DNA of 64,000 nt from Clostridium peptidivorans (GTDB taxonomy: Bacteria; Bacillota; Clostridia; Clostridiales; Clostridiaceae): NCBI RefSeq assembly GCF_900205925.1, contig NZ_OAOD01000002.1, forward strand, positions 186,001 through 250,000, given 5' to 3'. Within the stretch, counting starts at the first letter, position 1. Each line of letters begins with the position of its first letter. Made by a program: the position numbers and the translations under genes. A model generated the notes under the pieces. It worked only from the letters and a program-made list of their open reading frames with translations. It was not told the DNA's origin and searched no databases. Shown here in pieces: positions 26,795-34,388 of the stretch.

Positions 26795-27562
26795 CTATAC
26801 CTTTCTATAAATAAAGGTTGAAGTTTTTTCAAAACCAAATTCTTTATAATTGTATATACTTTCAGTAGCCCCTACAAAAAGGAGTCCTCCTTTTTTTAAA
26901 GAAGCATGAAATTTTTTATATATTTCATCCTTTATATCTGAATTAAAATATATAACTACGTTTCTACATACAATAAGATCAAAGTTTGATTCATAGTTAT
27001 CTAAAATAAGATCATGTTTTTTAAATTTAACCATACTTTTTATTTTATTATTTACTACATACTTGTCTCCTATTTGAGTAAAGTATTTTTTAATATCATT
27101 TTTACTAACATTTTTAATTTCAGATTCTACATATTCTCCCTTTTGAGCTCTTTGCAGAATAGTACTATCTATGTCTGTGGCCAAAATGCTGTGATTTCCA
27201 TTTGGTGCTACTTCATCAAGTATCATAGCTATGGAGTAGGGTTCTGCCCCTACGGAACATGCGGCACTCCAAATTTTTAAATTTTTGTTATTAGGTAAAA
27301 GTTCTGTTCCAATTTTATTTTTTAAATCATAAAATATTTCAGGGTTTCTAAAGAATTCCGATACATTTATCGTTATAAAATCTAAAAACTTTTGCCTTTG
27401 ATCCGCATCTTTTTTCAAAATATCAATATATTCTTCTACAGAATTTACTCCTACTCTTGACATTAAACTTAAAAGCCTTCTATGCAGCTGAGTTTCTTTA
27501 TATGCTGAGAGGTTTATTCTAAATTCTTTATATACCCATTGTTTAAAATATTCCAAGTCCAT
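26795..27562 (-). CDS. cheR: Chemoreceptor methyltransferase CheR
   Basis: 255 aa. N-terminal helical CheR_N domain (about 1-75), then an S-adenosylmethionine-binding domain with LKIWSAACSVGAEPYSIAMIL and DLIVCRNVVIYFN, ending in LLFVGATES. It methylates receptor glutamates and works with CheB and CheD, encoded just upstream. It is 4 bp from the cheB stop. Confidence 0.95.
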   Translation of the reverse strand: MDLEYFKQWVYKEFRINLSAYKETQLHRRLLSLMSRVGVNSVEEYIDILKKDADQRQKFLDFITINVSEFFRNPEIFYDLKNKIGTELLPNNKNLKIWSAACSVGAEPYSIAMILDEVAPNGNHSILATDIDSTILQRAQKGEYVESEIKNVSKNDIKKYFTQIGDKYVVNNKIKSMVKFKKHDLILDNYESNFDLIVCRNVVIYFNSDIKDEIYKKFHASLKKGGLLFVGATESIYNYKEFGFEKTSTFIYRKV

Positions 27563-27565
27563 ATT

Positions 27566-28645
27566 TTACCTCCCATTCCTCTTAACTAATTTAACTATTT
27601 CGGAAGCTACTTTATCTAACCTTAAAACCATATCCACCATACCTGTTTCAAATGCTGCCTTTGGCATACCATATATTATACTTGTAGATTTATCTTCCGA
27701 TATGGTTATTCCTCCATTTTTTTTAACTTCTATAGTACCTTCTGCTCCATCTTTTCCCATACCAGTAAGTACTACACTTAATAATTTTTCCTTATATACA
27801 ACTGCTGCAGATTTAAAAAGTTTATCTACTGCTGGTCTAACTCCCCAAATTGTAGGTTCTTTATTTAAGTGTATTTTTTTATCCTTTCCTACTTCCATAT
27901 GAAAACCACCTGGCGCTATATATACTACATTATTTAAAACTACTTGACCATCATAAGCCTCAACAACTGTAATTTTACATTTGGTATTTAACCTTTCAGC
28001 AAATGCTTTAGTAAAGGTAGCTGGCATATGCTGAACCACAAATACAGGAATTCCTAAATCATCAGGCAAATTTGATACCACTTCATGAAGTGCCTTTGGC
28101 CCTCCCGTAGAAGTTCCAATAACTAACGCTGCTACTTTGTTTGTAAATGCCTTTTTAGGGATAGTTTTATTCTCTTCATTCAGTTCTATTGACAGTTCCT
28201 TTGATATACTTCTTATTTCTTCAAAACTACATCCATCTTGACACTTTTCATATGCTAAATTTATTTTACTTATGAGCTCATTTTCAACCTTGTCTATATC
28301 TAATGAAATAGATCCAGAAGGCTTGGCTATAAAATCAAAAGCTCCATTTTCCAAGCATTCCATGGTAAGTTCTGAACATTCCTTAGAAATACTACTTAAA
28401 ACTATTACAGGAATATTTATATTTCTTCTTTTTAATTCTTTTAACGCCTCAATACCATTCATTATTGGCATTTCTACATCTAATGTTACTACATTTGGTT
28501 TTATATCTTCAAGTTTTTTCAAAAAATCCTGACCATTTCTTGCAATTCCCACAACTTCCATATTTTTTTCAGAATTTATCATATCAGAGATAATTTTTCT
28601 CATCAGTGCAGAATCGTCTACTACTAAAACTTTAACTTTTCTCAC
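27566..28645 (-). CDS. cheB: Chemoreceptor methylesterase/deamidase CheB
   Basis: 359 aa. Receiver domain at residues 1-120 (phospho-Asp56 in VVTLDVEMPIMNG), then the esterase domain with the catalytic Ser in VIGTSTGGPKALHEV, His in QHMPATFTKAF and Asp in LTGMGKDGAEG. GTG start behind TGGAGCTGATATACC. It is 15 bp from cheD. Confidence 0.95.
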   Translation of the reverse strand: MRKVKVLVVDDSALMRKIISDMINSEKNMEVVGIARNGQDFLKKLEDIKPNVVTLDVEMPIMNGIEALKELKRRNINIPVIVLSSISKECSELTMECLENGAFDFIAKPSGSISLDIDKVENELISKINLAYEKCQDGCSFEEIRSISKELSIELNEENKTIPKKAFTNKVAALVIGTSTGGPKALHEVVSNLPDDLGIPVFVVQHMPATFTKAFAERLNTKCKITVVEAYDGQVVLNNVVYIAPGGFHMEVGKDKKIHLNKEPTIWGVRPAVDKLFKSAAVVYKEKLLSVVLTGMGKDGAEGTIEVKKNGGITISEDKSTSIIYGMPKAAFETGMVDMVLRLDKVASEIVKLVKRNGR

Positions 28646-28660
28646 GGTATATCAGCTCCA

Positions 28661-29149
28661 TTAAATTTCTTTTATTCCAATACCTACTGTTTTAATTTGT
28701 ACTGTTCCAGTTTTTAAGTCAAGTATCATAGTTCTGCCCTTATTTCCTCCAGTATCTTCTGCCAAAATAGGTATGGATAATTCCTTTAATATATTTTTTA
28801 CTGCAATGCTGTTTCTTCCACCTATATCCATATTCATACTTTTATCAGAAAAGCTAAACATGGAAGCTCCTCCTGCTATTTTAGCTTTTAAATTTCTTTT
28901 AACTGCCCCTATTTTTTGCATTTTTTCTACTAAAAGAGGTATTCCTAAATCTGCAAATTTAAGCGGATTTGATACATTATTAAATTGAGTACTATCTGGA
29001 AGCATTATGTGCAGAAGTCCCCCTACATTATTTACTTTATCATACATAGCTATACCTATGCATGAACCAAGCCCTACTGTTATTATCTTGTGAGGGGACA
29101 AGGCCGCATCCATATCTGCAATTCCAACCTTATATTCTATTACTTCCAT
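28661..29149 (-). CDS. cheD: Chemoreceptor glutamine deamidase CheD
   Basis: 162 aa, start ATG at 29147-29149 (MEVIEYKVGIADMD) with AAAGG 8 nt upstream; an in-frame GTG three codons earlier sits in the ribosome site. The Cys-His catalytic pair is visible in VGLGSCIGIAMYD and LLHIMLPDS. CheD also binds CheC to raise its phosphatase activity. The 259 bp between it and the upstream cheW are largely a triple tandem repeat. Confidence 0.94.
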   Translation of the reverse strand: MEVIEYKVGIADMDAALSPHKIITVGLGSCIGIAMYDKVNNVGGLLHIMLPDSTQFNNVSNPLKFADLGIPLLVEKMQKIGAVKRNLKAKIAGGASMFSFSDKSMNMDIGGRNSIAVKNILKELSIPILAEDTGGNKGRTMILDLKTGTVQIKTVGIGIKEI

Positions 29150-29220
29150 AGCATGCACCTTTCATAAAAACTTGTTAAATATTTATAACATCATTAATAA
29201 TTTATATAAATTACATATGT

Positions 29221-29421
29221 ATGAAACATCTCAATGAATTGAGATGTGCTGATTTATAACGAAATTATAAATTTCTATAAATCATGCATGAAACATCTCA
29301 ATGAATTGAGATGTGCTGATTTATAACGAAATTATAAATTTCTATAAATCATGCATGAAACATCTCAATGGATTGAGATGTGCTGATTTATAACGAAATC
29401 ATAGATTTCTACAAATCATGC
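29221..29421 (+). repeat. Three tandem 67-bp structured repeats
   Basis: Units at 29221-29287, 29288-29354 and 29355-29421. The first two are identical; the third has a few substitutions. Each holds a first hairpin (CATCTCAAT/ATTGAGATG) and a second (GATTTATA/TATAAATC with inner GAAAT/ATTTC). Unit ends TCATGC and starts GCATGA at the junctions can pair, giving a branched fold. No spacers, so not a CRISPR array. The third unit runs into the end of cheW. Related copies lie at 38041, 48372 and 52007. Confidence 0.9.
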
Positions 29422-29864
29422 ATCTGACGTTTTTCATCCTCTGTAAGTATTGCTCCTAGATTTAAAAATATTATTATTTTTTTGTCTATCTTTATAAGAC
29501 CCTTAATATATCTTTTTGAGATTCCTCCAACTATTTCAGGAGCATCTTCTATATTTTCCTTTTTTACATCCTTCACTTCTAACACCAAGTCAACTATTAT
29601 ACCTGTTTTATAATTATCCTGTTTTGCAACTATTATTTTAGTATCTGCTGATTTTTCTTTACTTTCTATTCCAAATTTTTTATTTAAGGATATTACAGGT
29701 AAAATATTTCCTTCATAATTCATTACTCCTTTTAAAAACTCAGGTGAGTCTGGAAGCTTTGTAGGCTCCTCATATCCTAAAATCCTTTCAATTTCCATTA
29801 TATCTGTAGCATAATAATTACTACCTACACTAAATATAAGAATTTTTAATTCCTTATTATCCAT
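29409..29864 (-). CDS. cheW: CheW-domain protein (second copy)
   Basis: 151 aa. KILIFSVGSNYYATDIMEIERIL, FLKGVMNYEGNILPVISL and GIIVDLVLEVKDV mark a single CheW domain. The last residues (MHDL) and stop codon are read from the third unit of the 67-bp repeat, so the natural C-terminus seems to have been replaced or extended by the insertion. It starts 10 bp after the DUF342 gene. Two CheW proteins may serve different receptors, or this one may act as a CheV-like adaptor without a receiver. Confidence 0.9.
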   Translation of the reverse strand: MDNKELKILIFSVGSNYYATDIMEIERILGYEEPTKLPDSPEFLKGVMNYEGNILPVISLNKKFGIESKEKSADTKIIVAKQDNYKTGIIVDLVLEVKDVKKENIEDAPEIVGGISKRYIKGLIKIDKKIIIFLNLGAILTEDEKRQMHDL

Positions 29865-29874
29865 TATAGTCCTC

Positions 29875-31677
29875 CTATAACATCAATTTATCAACAATTA
29901 ACTCTCCCTTATCATCTAAATATGCATGAACATCTTTACTTGGTGCATTTATTAAAACTTCTCTATTTCCTATTACACATACTGTGTTTGTATATGCTAT
30001 ATCACACCATATACTTCCATGACGTTCTACCATAAGTGTAGTCTTAACTCCACCTTCACTGCCTACAACTTTGCATTTTATTTCATTTTGGGCTTTTAAT
30101 GTTCCCCCTCTTGAAACAGCTTTTTGTCCTATAAAGTATATACTTCCATTTGCAATTATATCTGAAACATACTGACCCTTTCCAGTAATTATTACATCTC
30201 CTGTACTCTTTATACGAGAATCTTGTAAATATGCGAGTTTAATATTCACTGGAAGTATAAATGAACCATCTATTCCACTTATTATACTCTCTATACATTT
30301 TATAATTACATCTAACTCTGAATAATGTTTCACATTTACAGGCGCTAATCCCATTAATTTATGTTTCATAAGCGGAATAAGTTCTTCTTGCCCTTTCATA
30401 TCTCCTGTAATTTTTATATGACTAATAATATTAAGGCAAACTTTATTTAAATTTTTAAACTTAGTTTCAATAAGTGCTTTTAATATTTCGCCATCTTTTC
30501 TCCCATTACCTAAAATATTAAATTTCTTTATTTCTCCTATGCTATTTATAATATCAATCAACATAGATTTAAGCGCATTTAAAGTTTTTACATATTGAAG
30601 CTTGTCTACATTTACTCCACCAGCAAAGATTGTACTAGATACTGCATTTCCACCAATTTCTATATTTCCTTTAGCAATAATAGATGCTCTATAGACGTCT
30701 TTATGAATAGTTACAGAATTCCCTGCCTCTACCTTCATGCCCTCTTTTACACTACCAAATATGTCTATATCTCCTGTAAACTTGACATCTCCGGTTTTTA
30801 AATCTACATCCGATTTAATTTCATGTATAGAATATACATATATTATGCCGCCTTTTACACAGGGCTTTCCTTCTATAGTAGCTATAATTACATTATTATC
30901 CTTAATGGTACACCCATTTCCTAATTTAATTTTTATCTTTTTTCCTGTCTTATGCTTTTTAACCTTACCCATTACATCTTTTCCATCATGTCCTGGCTTT
31001 CCAAAATGTTTTATAGCTATTACAGACCCCTTTTCTACTGACTTTATATTACCTATACTTTTAAAATCAACATTGCCATTTTTATCTTTTTGAAAGTTTA
31101 TCTGATCATCACTTACAGAAAACTTATATTCCATATAATCGTCTTCTTCATCTGCAGGGCAAACCCCTTCTGCTATTAAAACTTCCACGCAACCTTCTTC
31201 TACATATTTTGCTATTTTTTCCTCTATTATATCACAATTAATACCTTTTTTGGATAACTCTTCTTTAATTTCTTTTGCTGTGTATTTTATAGGCATAATT
31301 TTATCTTTTATAGTTTTTTGTAAGGTAGCGCTATTTCCCTCTTCTACATCTTTTAATTTATAAATAAGCTTTGGCTCATAAGCTATACTTATATAAGCCT
31401 GCATTTTATCCGCAGGCATAAATATACTTAAATGTCTTTCAGGAAGATTGTCATCTTCTAATTCCATATCTATTACACTATCTTCATACACTTCAACCCT
31501 ACCATGTGCTAGTTCACCATTTATTTTTACCTTAATGGAATTATCTATTATAAGACACGCTGCTTTATCATTTCCATTGGGGTTTTTAACCGTTATTTTT
31601 CCATCCTTAATCATTACACTACCGTTTATATCCATAGCTGTATTTGTTTTTGTGGCTATATCTGTTATTGTTTCCAT
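29875..31677 (-). CDS. DUF342 / FapA-family protein
   Basis: 600 aa. The core DUF342 (FapA) region, about residues 170-560, is rich in Gly and has beta-helix-like repeats (VKFTGDIDIFGSVKEGMKVEAGNSVTIHKDV, GNIEIGGNAVSSTIFAGG). No signal peptide or membrane segment. Family members occur beside motility genes and FapA influences polar processes in Vibrio, but a biochemical role is not settled. RBS AGGGGGAATTTTGT precedes the ATG. It is the first gene behind a sigma-28 promoter and leads the chemotaxis operon, so a role in placing or building the chemotaxis or flagellar machinery is inferred. Confidence 0.85.
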   Translation of the reverse strand: METITDIATKTNTAMDINGSVMIKDGKITVKNPNGNDKAACLIIDNSIKVKINGELAHGRVEVYEDSVIDMELEDDNLPERHLSIFMPADKMQAYISIAYEPKLIYKLKDVEEGNSATLQKTIKDKIMPIKYTAKEIKEELSKKGINCDIIEEKIAKYVEEGCVEVLIAEGVCPADEEDDYMEYKFSVSDDQINFQKDKNGNVDFKSIGNIKSVEKGSVIAIKHFGKPGHDGKDVMGKVKKHKTGKKIKIKLGNGCTIKDNNVIIATIEGKPCVKGGIIYVYSIHEIKSDVDLKTGDVKFTGDIDIFGSVKEGMKVEAGNSVTIHKDVYRASIIAKGNIEIGGNAVSSTIFAGGVNVDKLQYVKTLNALKSMLIDIINSIGEIKKFNILGNGRKDGEILKALIETKFKNLNKVCLNIISHIKITGDMKGQEELIPLMKHKLMGLAPVNVKHYSELDVIIKCIESIISGIDGSFILPVNIKLAYLQDSRIKSTGDVIITGKGQYVSDIIANGSIYFIGQKAVSRGGTLKAQNEIKCKVVGSEGGVKTTLMVERHGSIWCDIAYTNTVCVIGNREVLINAPSKDVHAYLDDKGELIVDKLML

Positions 31678-31764
31678 ACAAAATTCCCCCTATTTAAGTT
31701 ATTATTTAAATGTATTTAAAATAACTTATACCACATCACACTATAGCTCAGCTCTTTTCTATAG

Positions 31765-31791
31765 TTATCGTCATTATTATCTCAATCTTTA
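31765..31791 (-). promoter_or_regulatory. Sigma-28 promoter of the DUF342/che operon
   Basis: Minus strand TAAA-N15-GACGATAA, 88 bp upstream of the DUF342 start; its -35 overlaps the last codons of the preceding gene. The spacing is the same as at fliC, maf and flgM. An AAGTTATT/AATAACTT inverted repeat lies in the leader (31697-31729). Confidence 0.75.
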
Positions 31792-32604
31792 TTTATTTTT
31801 ATCAATATATCTCAAAATCTTGTTATTGTAACACTCCATAATATATTTTACGATTGCATTTTCAGCTGAATTAAGCTTATTATTTCCTATTTCATTTATA
31901 GGAAGAACATCAAATGGAGTACTAGATAAAAATGCTCCTTTTATAGAATTTAACTCCTCCGCCTTTATACTCTCCTCTATGATATTTATATTATTTTCAC
32001 TGCATATATCCATTATTGTACTTCTAGTTATCCCTGGAAGTACTCCCGCTATAGGTGTTGTATATAACTTCTCACCCTTTACCAAAAATACATTTGATTT
32101 GCTCCCTTCAGTTATATAGCCATCTTTATCCACTAGTATCGCCTCATATATATGCTTTTCTTTTATAAATTTATCTACTTCTTCTCTAAAAGATAAATTT
32201 AAAACCTTTGCATTTGGGTTTATTCTTTCCTTATAAAATAAATCAGTTTTTACTCCTTCTTTATATTGATGTTCCTTTGGAAAATTAGCCTGTTCAAAAT
32301 AAGCTACAAATAACTTTTCATCAAAATTCAATACAAATTTTATACTTCCTTCTTCTACTTTATTTATAGATATAAGTTCTTTAAGTCTTTTAGTTATAAT
32401 TTCATCATTTAAAAATATTTCAAGGCCTGTGAGCTTTCCTGAATTATGAAGTCTTTGTAAATGCTTTTCTAGAAATAATAGAGTGCTTTCTTGAACTTTT
32501 ATTACTTCGTAAAGACTTTTTCCATATTTAATATATTCTTCTTTAAACTCTTCCGTGGTAACCTTTTCATCATCCTTTAAAAAAAACTTACCATATGCAT
32601 ACAT
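31789..32604 (-). CDS. Class IV PLP aminotransferase / aminodeoxychorismate lyase-like
   Basis: 271 aa, fold-type IV PLP enzyme. The cofactor lysine is in RINPNAKVLNLSFR, followed by AILVDKDGYITEGSKSNVFLV and the phosphate-binding GVLPGITRSTIMDI. These are shared by 4-amino-4-deoxychorismate lyase (PabC), D-amino-acid and branched-chain transaminases. Length suits PabC or DAAT. No pabAB or amino-acid genes are near, so the substrate is open; PabC (folate) is the most likely single guess. RBS GGAGGTGAAAACTT precedes the ATG, overlapping the end of the HAD gene, so the two are co-transcribed. Confidence 0.82.
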   Translation of the reverse strand: MYAYGKFFLKDDEKVTTEEFKEEYIKYGKSLYEVIKVQESTLLFLEKHLQRLHNSGKLTGLEIFLNDEIITKRLKELISINKVEEGSIKFVLNFDEKLFVAYFEQANFPKEHQYKEGVKTDLFYKERINPNAKVLNLSFREEVDKFIKEKHIYEAILVDKDGYITEGSKSNVFLVKGEKLYTTPIAGVLPGITRSTIMDICSENNINIIEESIKAEELNSIKGAFLSSTPFDVLPINEIGNNKLNSAENAIVKYIMECYNNKILRYIDKNK

Positions 32605-32610
32605 AAGTTT

Positions 32611-33303
32611 TCACCTCCAAGTGAGTTTTTCAATACTTTCATGATTTTTCCTATAGTTTATTAGATAAGGGTTTCCGACTAATTTAAACAATGGAAGGTC
32701 TGACAATGAATCTGAGTACATATAAGAATTCTTAAAGTCCACATTCAGGTTTTCTTCCTTTAATACTTGCATTAATCTTATTACTTTTTCTTCACCCTTG
32801 CAGTTTTTTCCTTCTATTTTTCTTCCATAAATACCATCTTTACAAGTAAATCGAGTTCCTATTATCTTATCTACTATGTCTATATTATACAACTCATTTA
32901 AGTAAAATTCTGCAGATGCAGAAATCAAATATATTTTGCATCCTTTTTCTTTTAAATTTCTCATTGTATTTATGGCATCTATATAAAGTATCTTACTTAA
33001 TTTTTCTTCATAAAACTGTTTCACTAAGACTTTCATTTCTTCTTCTTTTATACCATCAATAAATTTTATAAAACTTTCCTTAGAAGCATGTGCGTCATAT
33101 ATCTTAAAGGCATAAAGTATACCTGTTATTAATACTTTAGGTAAAAATCTTATAAGTTTTGGGTTTTTACTTAACATAAATTTATAAAATTCTATCAAGG
33201 TTTCTTTCTTAGTTAAAGTGTAATCCACATCAAATATTGCAAGACGAACCTTTTCCTCATTATTATTAATGTCTATTGCAGTTTCAGTTTTCTTGTTGTC
33301 CAA
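32611..33303 (-). CDS. HAD-IB family phosphatase (SerB-like)
   Basis: 230 aa from a TTG start at 33301-33303 that has AAGGAGG 7 nt before it; a longer frame from an ATG at 33330 lacks a ribosome site. HAD motif I is AIFDVDYTLTKKETL, motif II IYLISASAEF, motif III a Lys near GKNCKGEEK, motif IV SDSLSDLPLF. The cap region is that of subfamily IB (phosphoserine phosphatase-like, CicA-type). The substrate is unknown. It is the first gene of a two-gene unit with the class IV PLP enzyme. Confidence 0.85.
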   Translation of the reverse strand: MDNKKTETAIDINNNEEKVRLAIFDVDYTLTKKETLIEFYKFMLSKNPKLIRFLPKVLITGILYAFKIYDAHASKESFIKFIDGIKEEEMKVLVKQFYEEKLSKILYIDAINTMRNLKEKGCKIYLISASAEFYLNELYNIDIVDKIIGTRFTCKDGIYGRKIEGKNCKGEEKVIRLMQVLKEENLNVDFKNSYMYSDSLSDLPLFKLVGNPYLINYRKNHESIEKLTWR

Positions 33304-33352
33304 AGTAAAGCCTCCTTCTTTTAAATGCAAAGGTTAAAGGTTAAAGGTTAAC

Positions 33353-33380
33353 AAAAAGAACCGTATCAACGGTTCTTTTT
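33353..33380 (-). terminator. Terminator of the DUF1292 gene
   Basis: Near-perfect stem AAAAAGAACCGT / ACGGTTCTTTTT just after the DUF1292 stop, ending in a T run. The adjacent 33331-33352 is a three-fold GGTTAAA tandem repeat. Confidence 0.88.
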
Positions 33381-33387
33381 AAGTAAA

Positions 33388-33729
33388 TTATTTTTCTTGT
33401 TCATCACAAAGTGATTGATAATAAGCTGATACTTCATCAAATTCTTCGTCTTCTGGTATAACTAGTTCTCCCTCTTCTCCTTCTCCAACGATCTTGAAAA
33501 GATATACTGAACCATCTTCTGGATTTTGTACTAATGCATATTCATTATCTTTATACTCAAATCCATCTACAACTTCACAAGCAACAGTGTTGCCGTTTTC
33601 ATCTTCTAGATCTACCATTAAAGCTTCATGGCCGTGATCATCGCCACATCCACATCCGCATCCTTCATGTTCCTTTTCATGGTCGCTTCCGCATCCACAT
33701 CCGCATCCAACTTCTTTTTCTTTATCCAT
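33388..33729 (-). CDS. DUF1292 protein with Cys/His-rich N-terminus
   Basis: 113 aa if started at ATG 33727-33729. The N-terminal 35 residues contain two GCGCGC(G) clusters separated by Asp/His/Glu (CGCGCGSDHEKEHE), a probable metal-binding tail. The rest is a standard acidic DUF1292 domain (VDLEDENGNTVACEVVDGFEY...YYQSL). The start is uncertain: the only strong Shine-Dalgarno (33768-33774) is 38 nt from this ATG with a stable hairpin between, while an in-frame GTG overlaps the ribosome site. Function of DUF1292 is unknown; a metal store or sensor is an inference from the Cys/His content. Confidence 0.82.
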   Translation of the reverse strand: MDKEKEVGCGCGCGSDHEKEHEGCGCGCGDDHGHEALMVDLEDENGNTVACEVVDGFEYKDNEYALVQNPEDGSVYLFKIVGEGEEGELVIPEDEEFDEVSAYYQSLCDEQEK

Positions 33730-33738
33730 ATTTACTCT

Positions 33739-33774
33739 CTGGTCATATAAATATAACCAGATTGTCACCTCCTT
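33739..33774 (-). promoter_or_regulatory. Hairpin between Shine-Dalgarno and start codon of DUF1292 gene
   Basis: The mRNA reads AAGGAGG (33768-33774), 7 nt, then a 22-nt hairpin (CTGGTTATA stem closing on TATGACCAG, one G-U pair, 4-nt loop, 33739-33760), then 9 nt and ATG. Folding would bring the ribosome site to about 16 nt from the ATG. Confidence 0.5.
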
Positions 33775-33922
33775 TTTAGTTATGCTATAATTCTAACCTT
33801 TATTTAGTAATTTTAAAAGAGTTTTTTTAAATTTTCTTTAAAAAATCAGCTAAAAACAATCATTTTCTTAAAAATAATATTATTTTTTATCATATTGGCA
33901 TAATTATTAATACAAATTAATA

Positions 33923-33945
33923 GACAGAGGAGTTTATCCCCTGTC
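33923..33945 (-). terminator. Hairpin terminator after small ORF
   Basis: Stem GACAGGGGA / TCCTCTGTC, 13 bp past the stop of the small reading frame at 33958-34095, followed by an AT-rich stretch with only a weak T run. Confidence 0.55.
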
Positions 33946-33957
33946 CTTTGTAACTTC

Positions 33958-34095
33958 TTAGAATATTTTTTTGATGTTATCCACTAGTTTTTTTACTCCC
34001 TTTTCCATGCCATTTGTCATGCCATTCATAGGGTTACCTTTTTTCATCTTCGTGTTTCTCATCTTCATCATATTCTTAAAGCCCAAGCTAACCAT
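33958..34095 (-). CDS. Small Met/Lys-rich protein (putative)
   Basis: 45 codons from ATG at 34093-34095, or 42 from a TTG at 34084-34086 that has AAAAAGGAG 9 nt upstream and is the better start. Basic and methionine-rich (FKNMMKMRNTKMKKGNPMNG), ending KLVDNIKKIF. A hairpin terminator follows. The open frame extends upstream without a start for about 25 codons (SSNISQITFFDNTQEV), so a decayed C-terminal remnant of a larger gene is the alternative. No family recognised. Confidence 0.4.
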   Translation of the reverse strand: MVSLGFKNMMKMRNTKMKKGNPMNGMTNGMEKGVKKLVDNIKKIF

Positions 34096-34340
34096 CTCCT
34101 TTTTTACTTCCTGTGTGTTATCAAAGAAAGTTATTTGAGATATATTTGAGGAAGTTACAATAATAGTATTTGCTTTTTTTTAAATGATATTCTATATCTT
34201 AATAATATTTTTTTGTTAATTTATGTATCTTTTCTAATGTGTAAAATGCTCTATTTTCCCATTTTATTATTAATTGCTTCAATCTCTTCCGAAGTTTAAT
34301 TCTTAACACTGTAAAAAGTGAACCTTTATATATAATAAAA

Positions 34341-34376
34341 AAAGAGAAGCCCGATTACTCGGTCTTCCCTTCTTTA
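34341..34376 (-). terminator. Terminator of nifJ
   Basis: Minus strand stem GAAGACCGA / TCGGGCTTC (one mismatch) followed by CTTTTTTT, about 13 bp after the nifJ stop. The rest of 34096-34340 is AT-rich with nothing recognisable. Confidence 0.88.
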
Positions 34377-34388
34377 TATAAGCTTTGA

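Noticed and set aside
29221-29421. CRISPR-like array
   Set aside because: The three 67-bp units are directly abutting without spacers, and the repeat is far longer than CRISPR repeats; no cas genes nearby.
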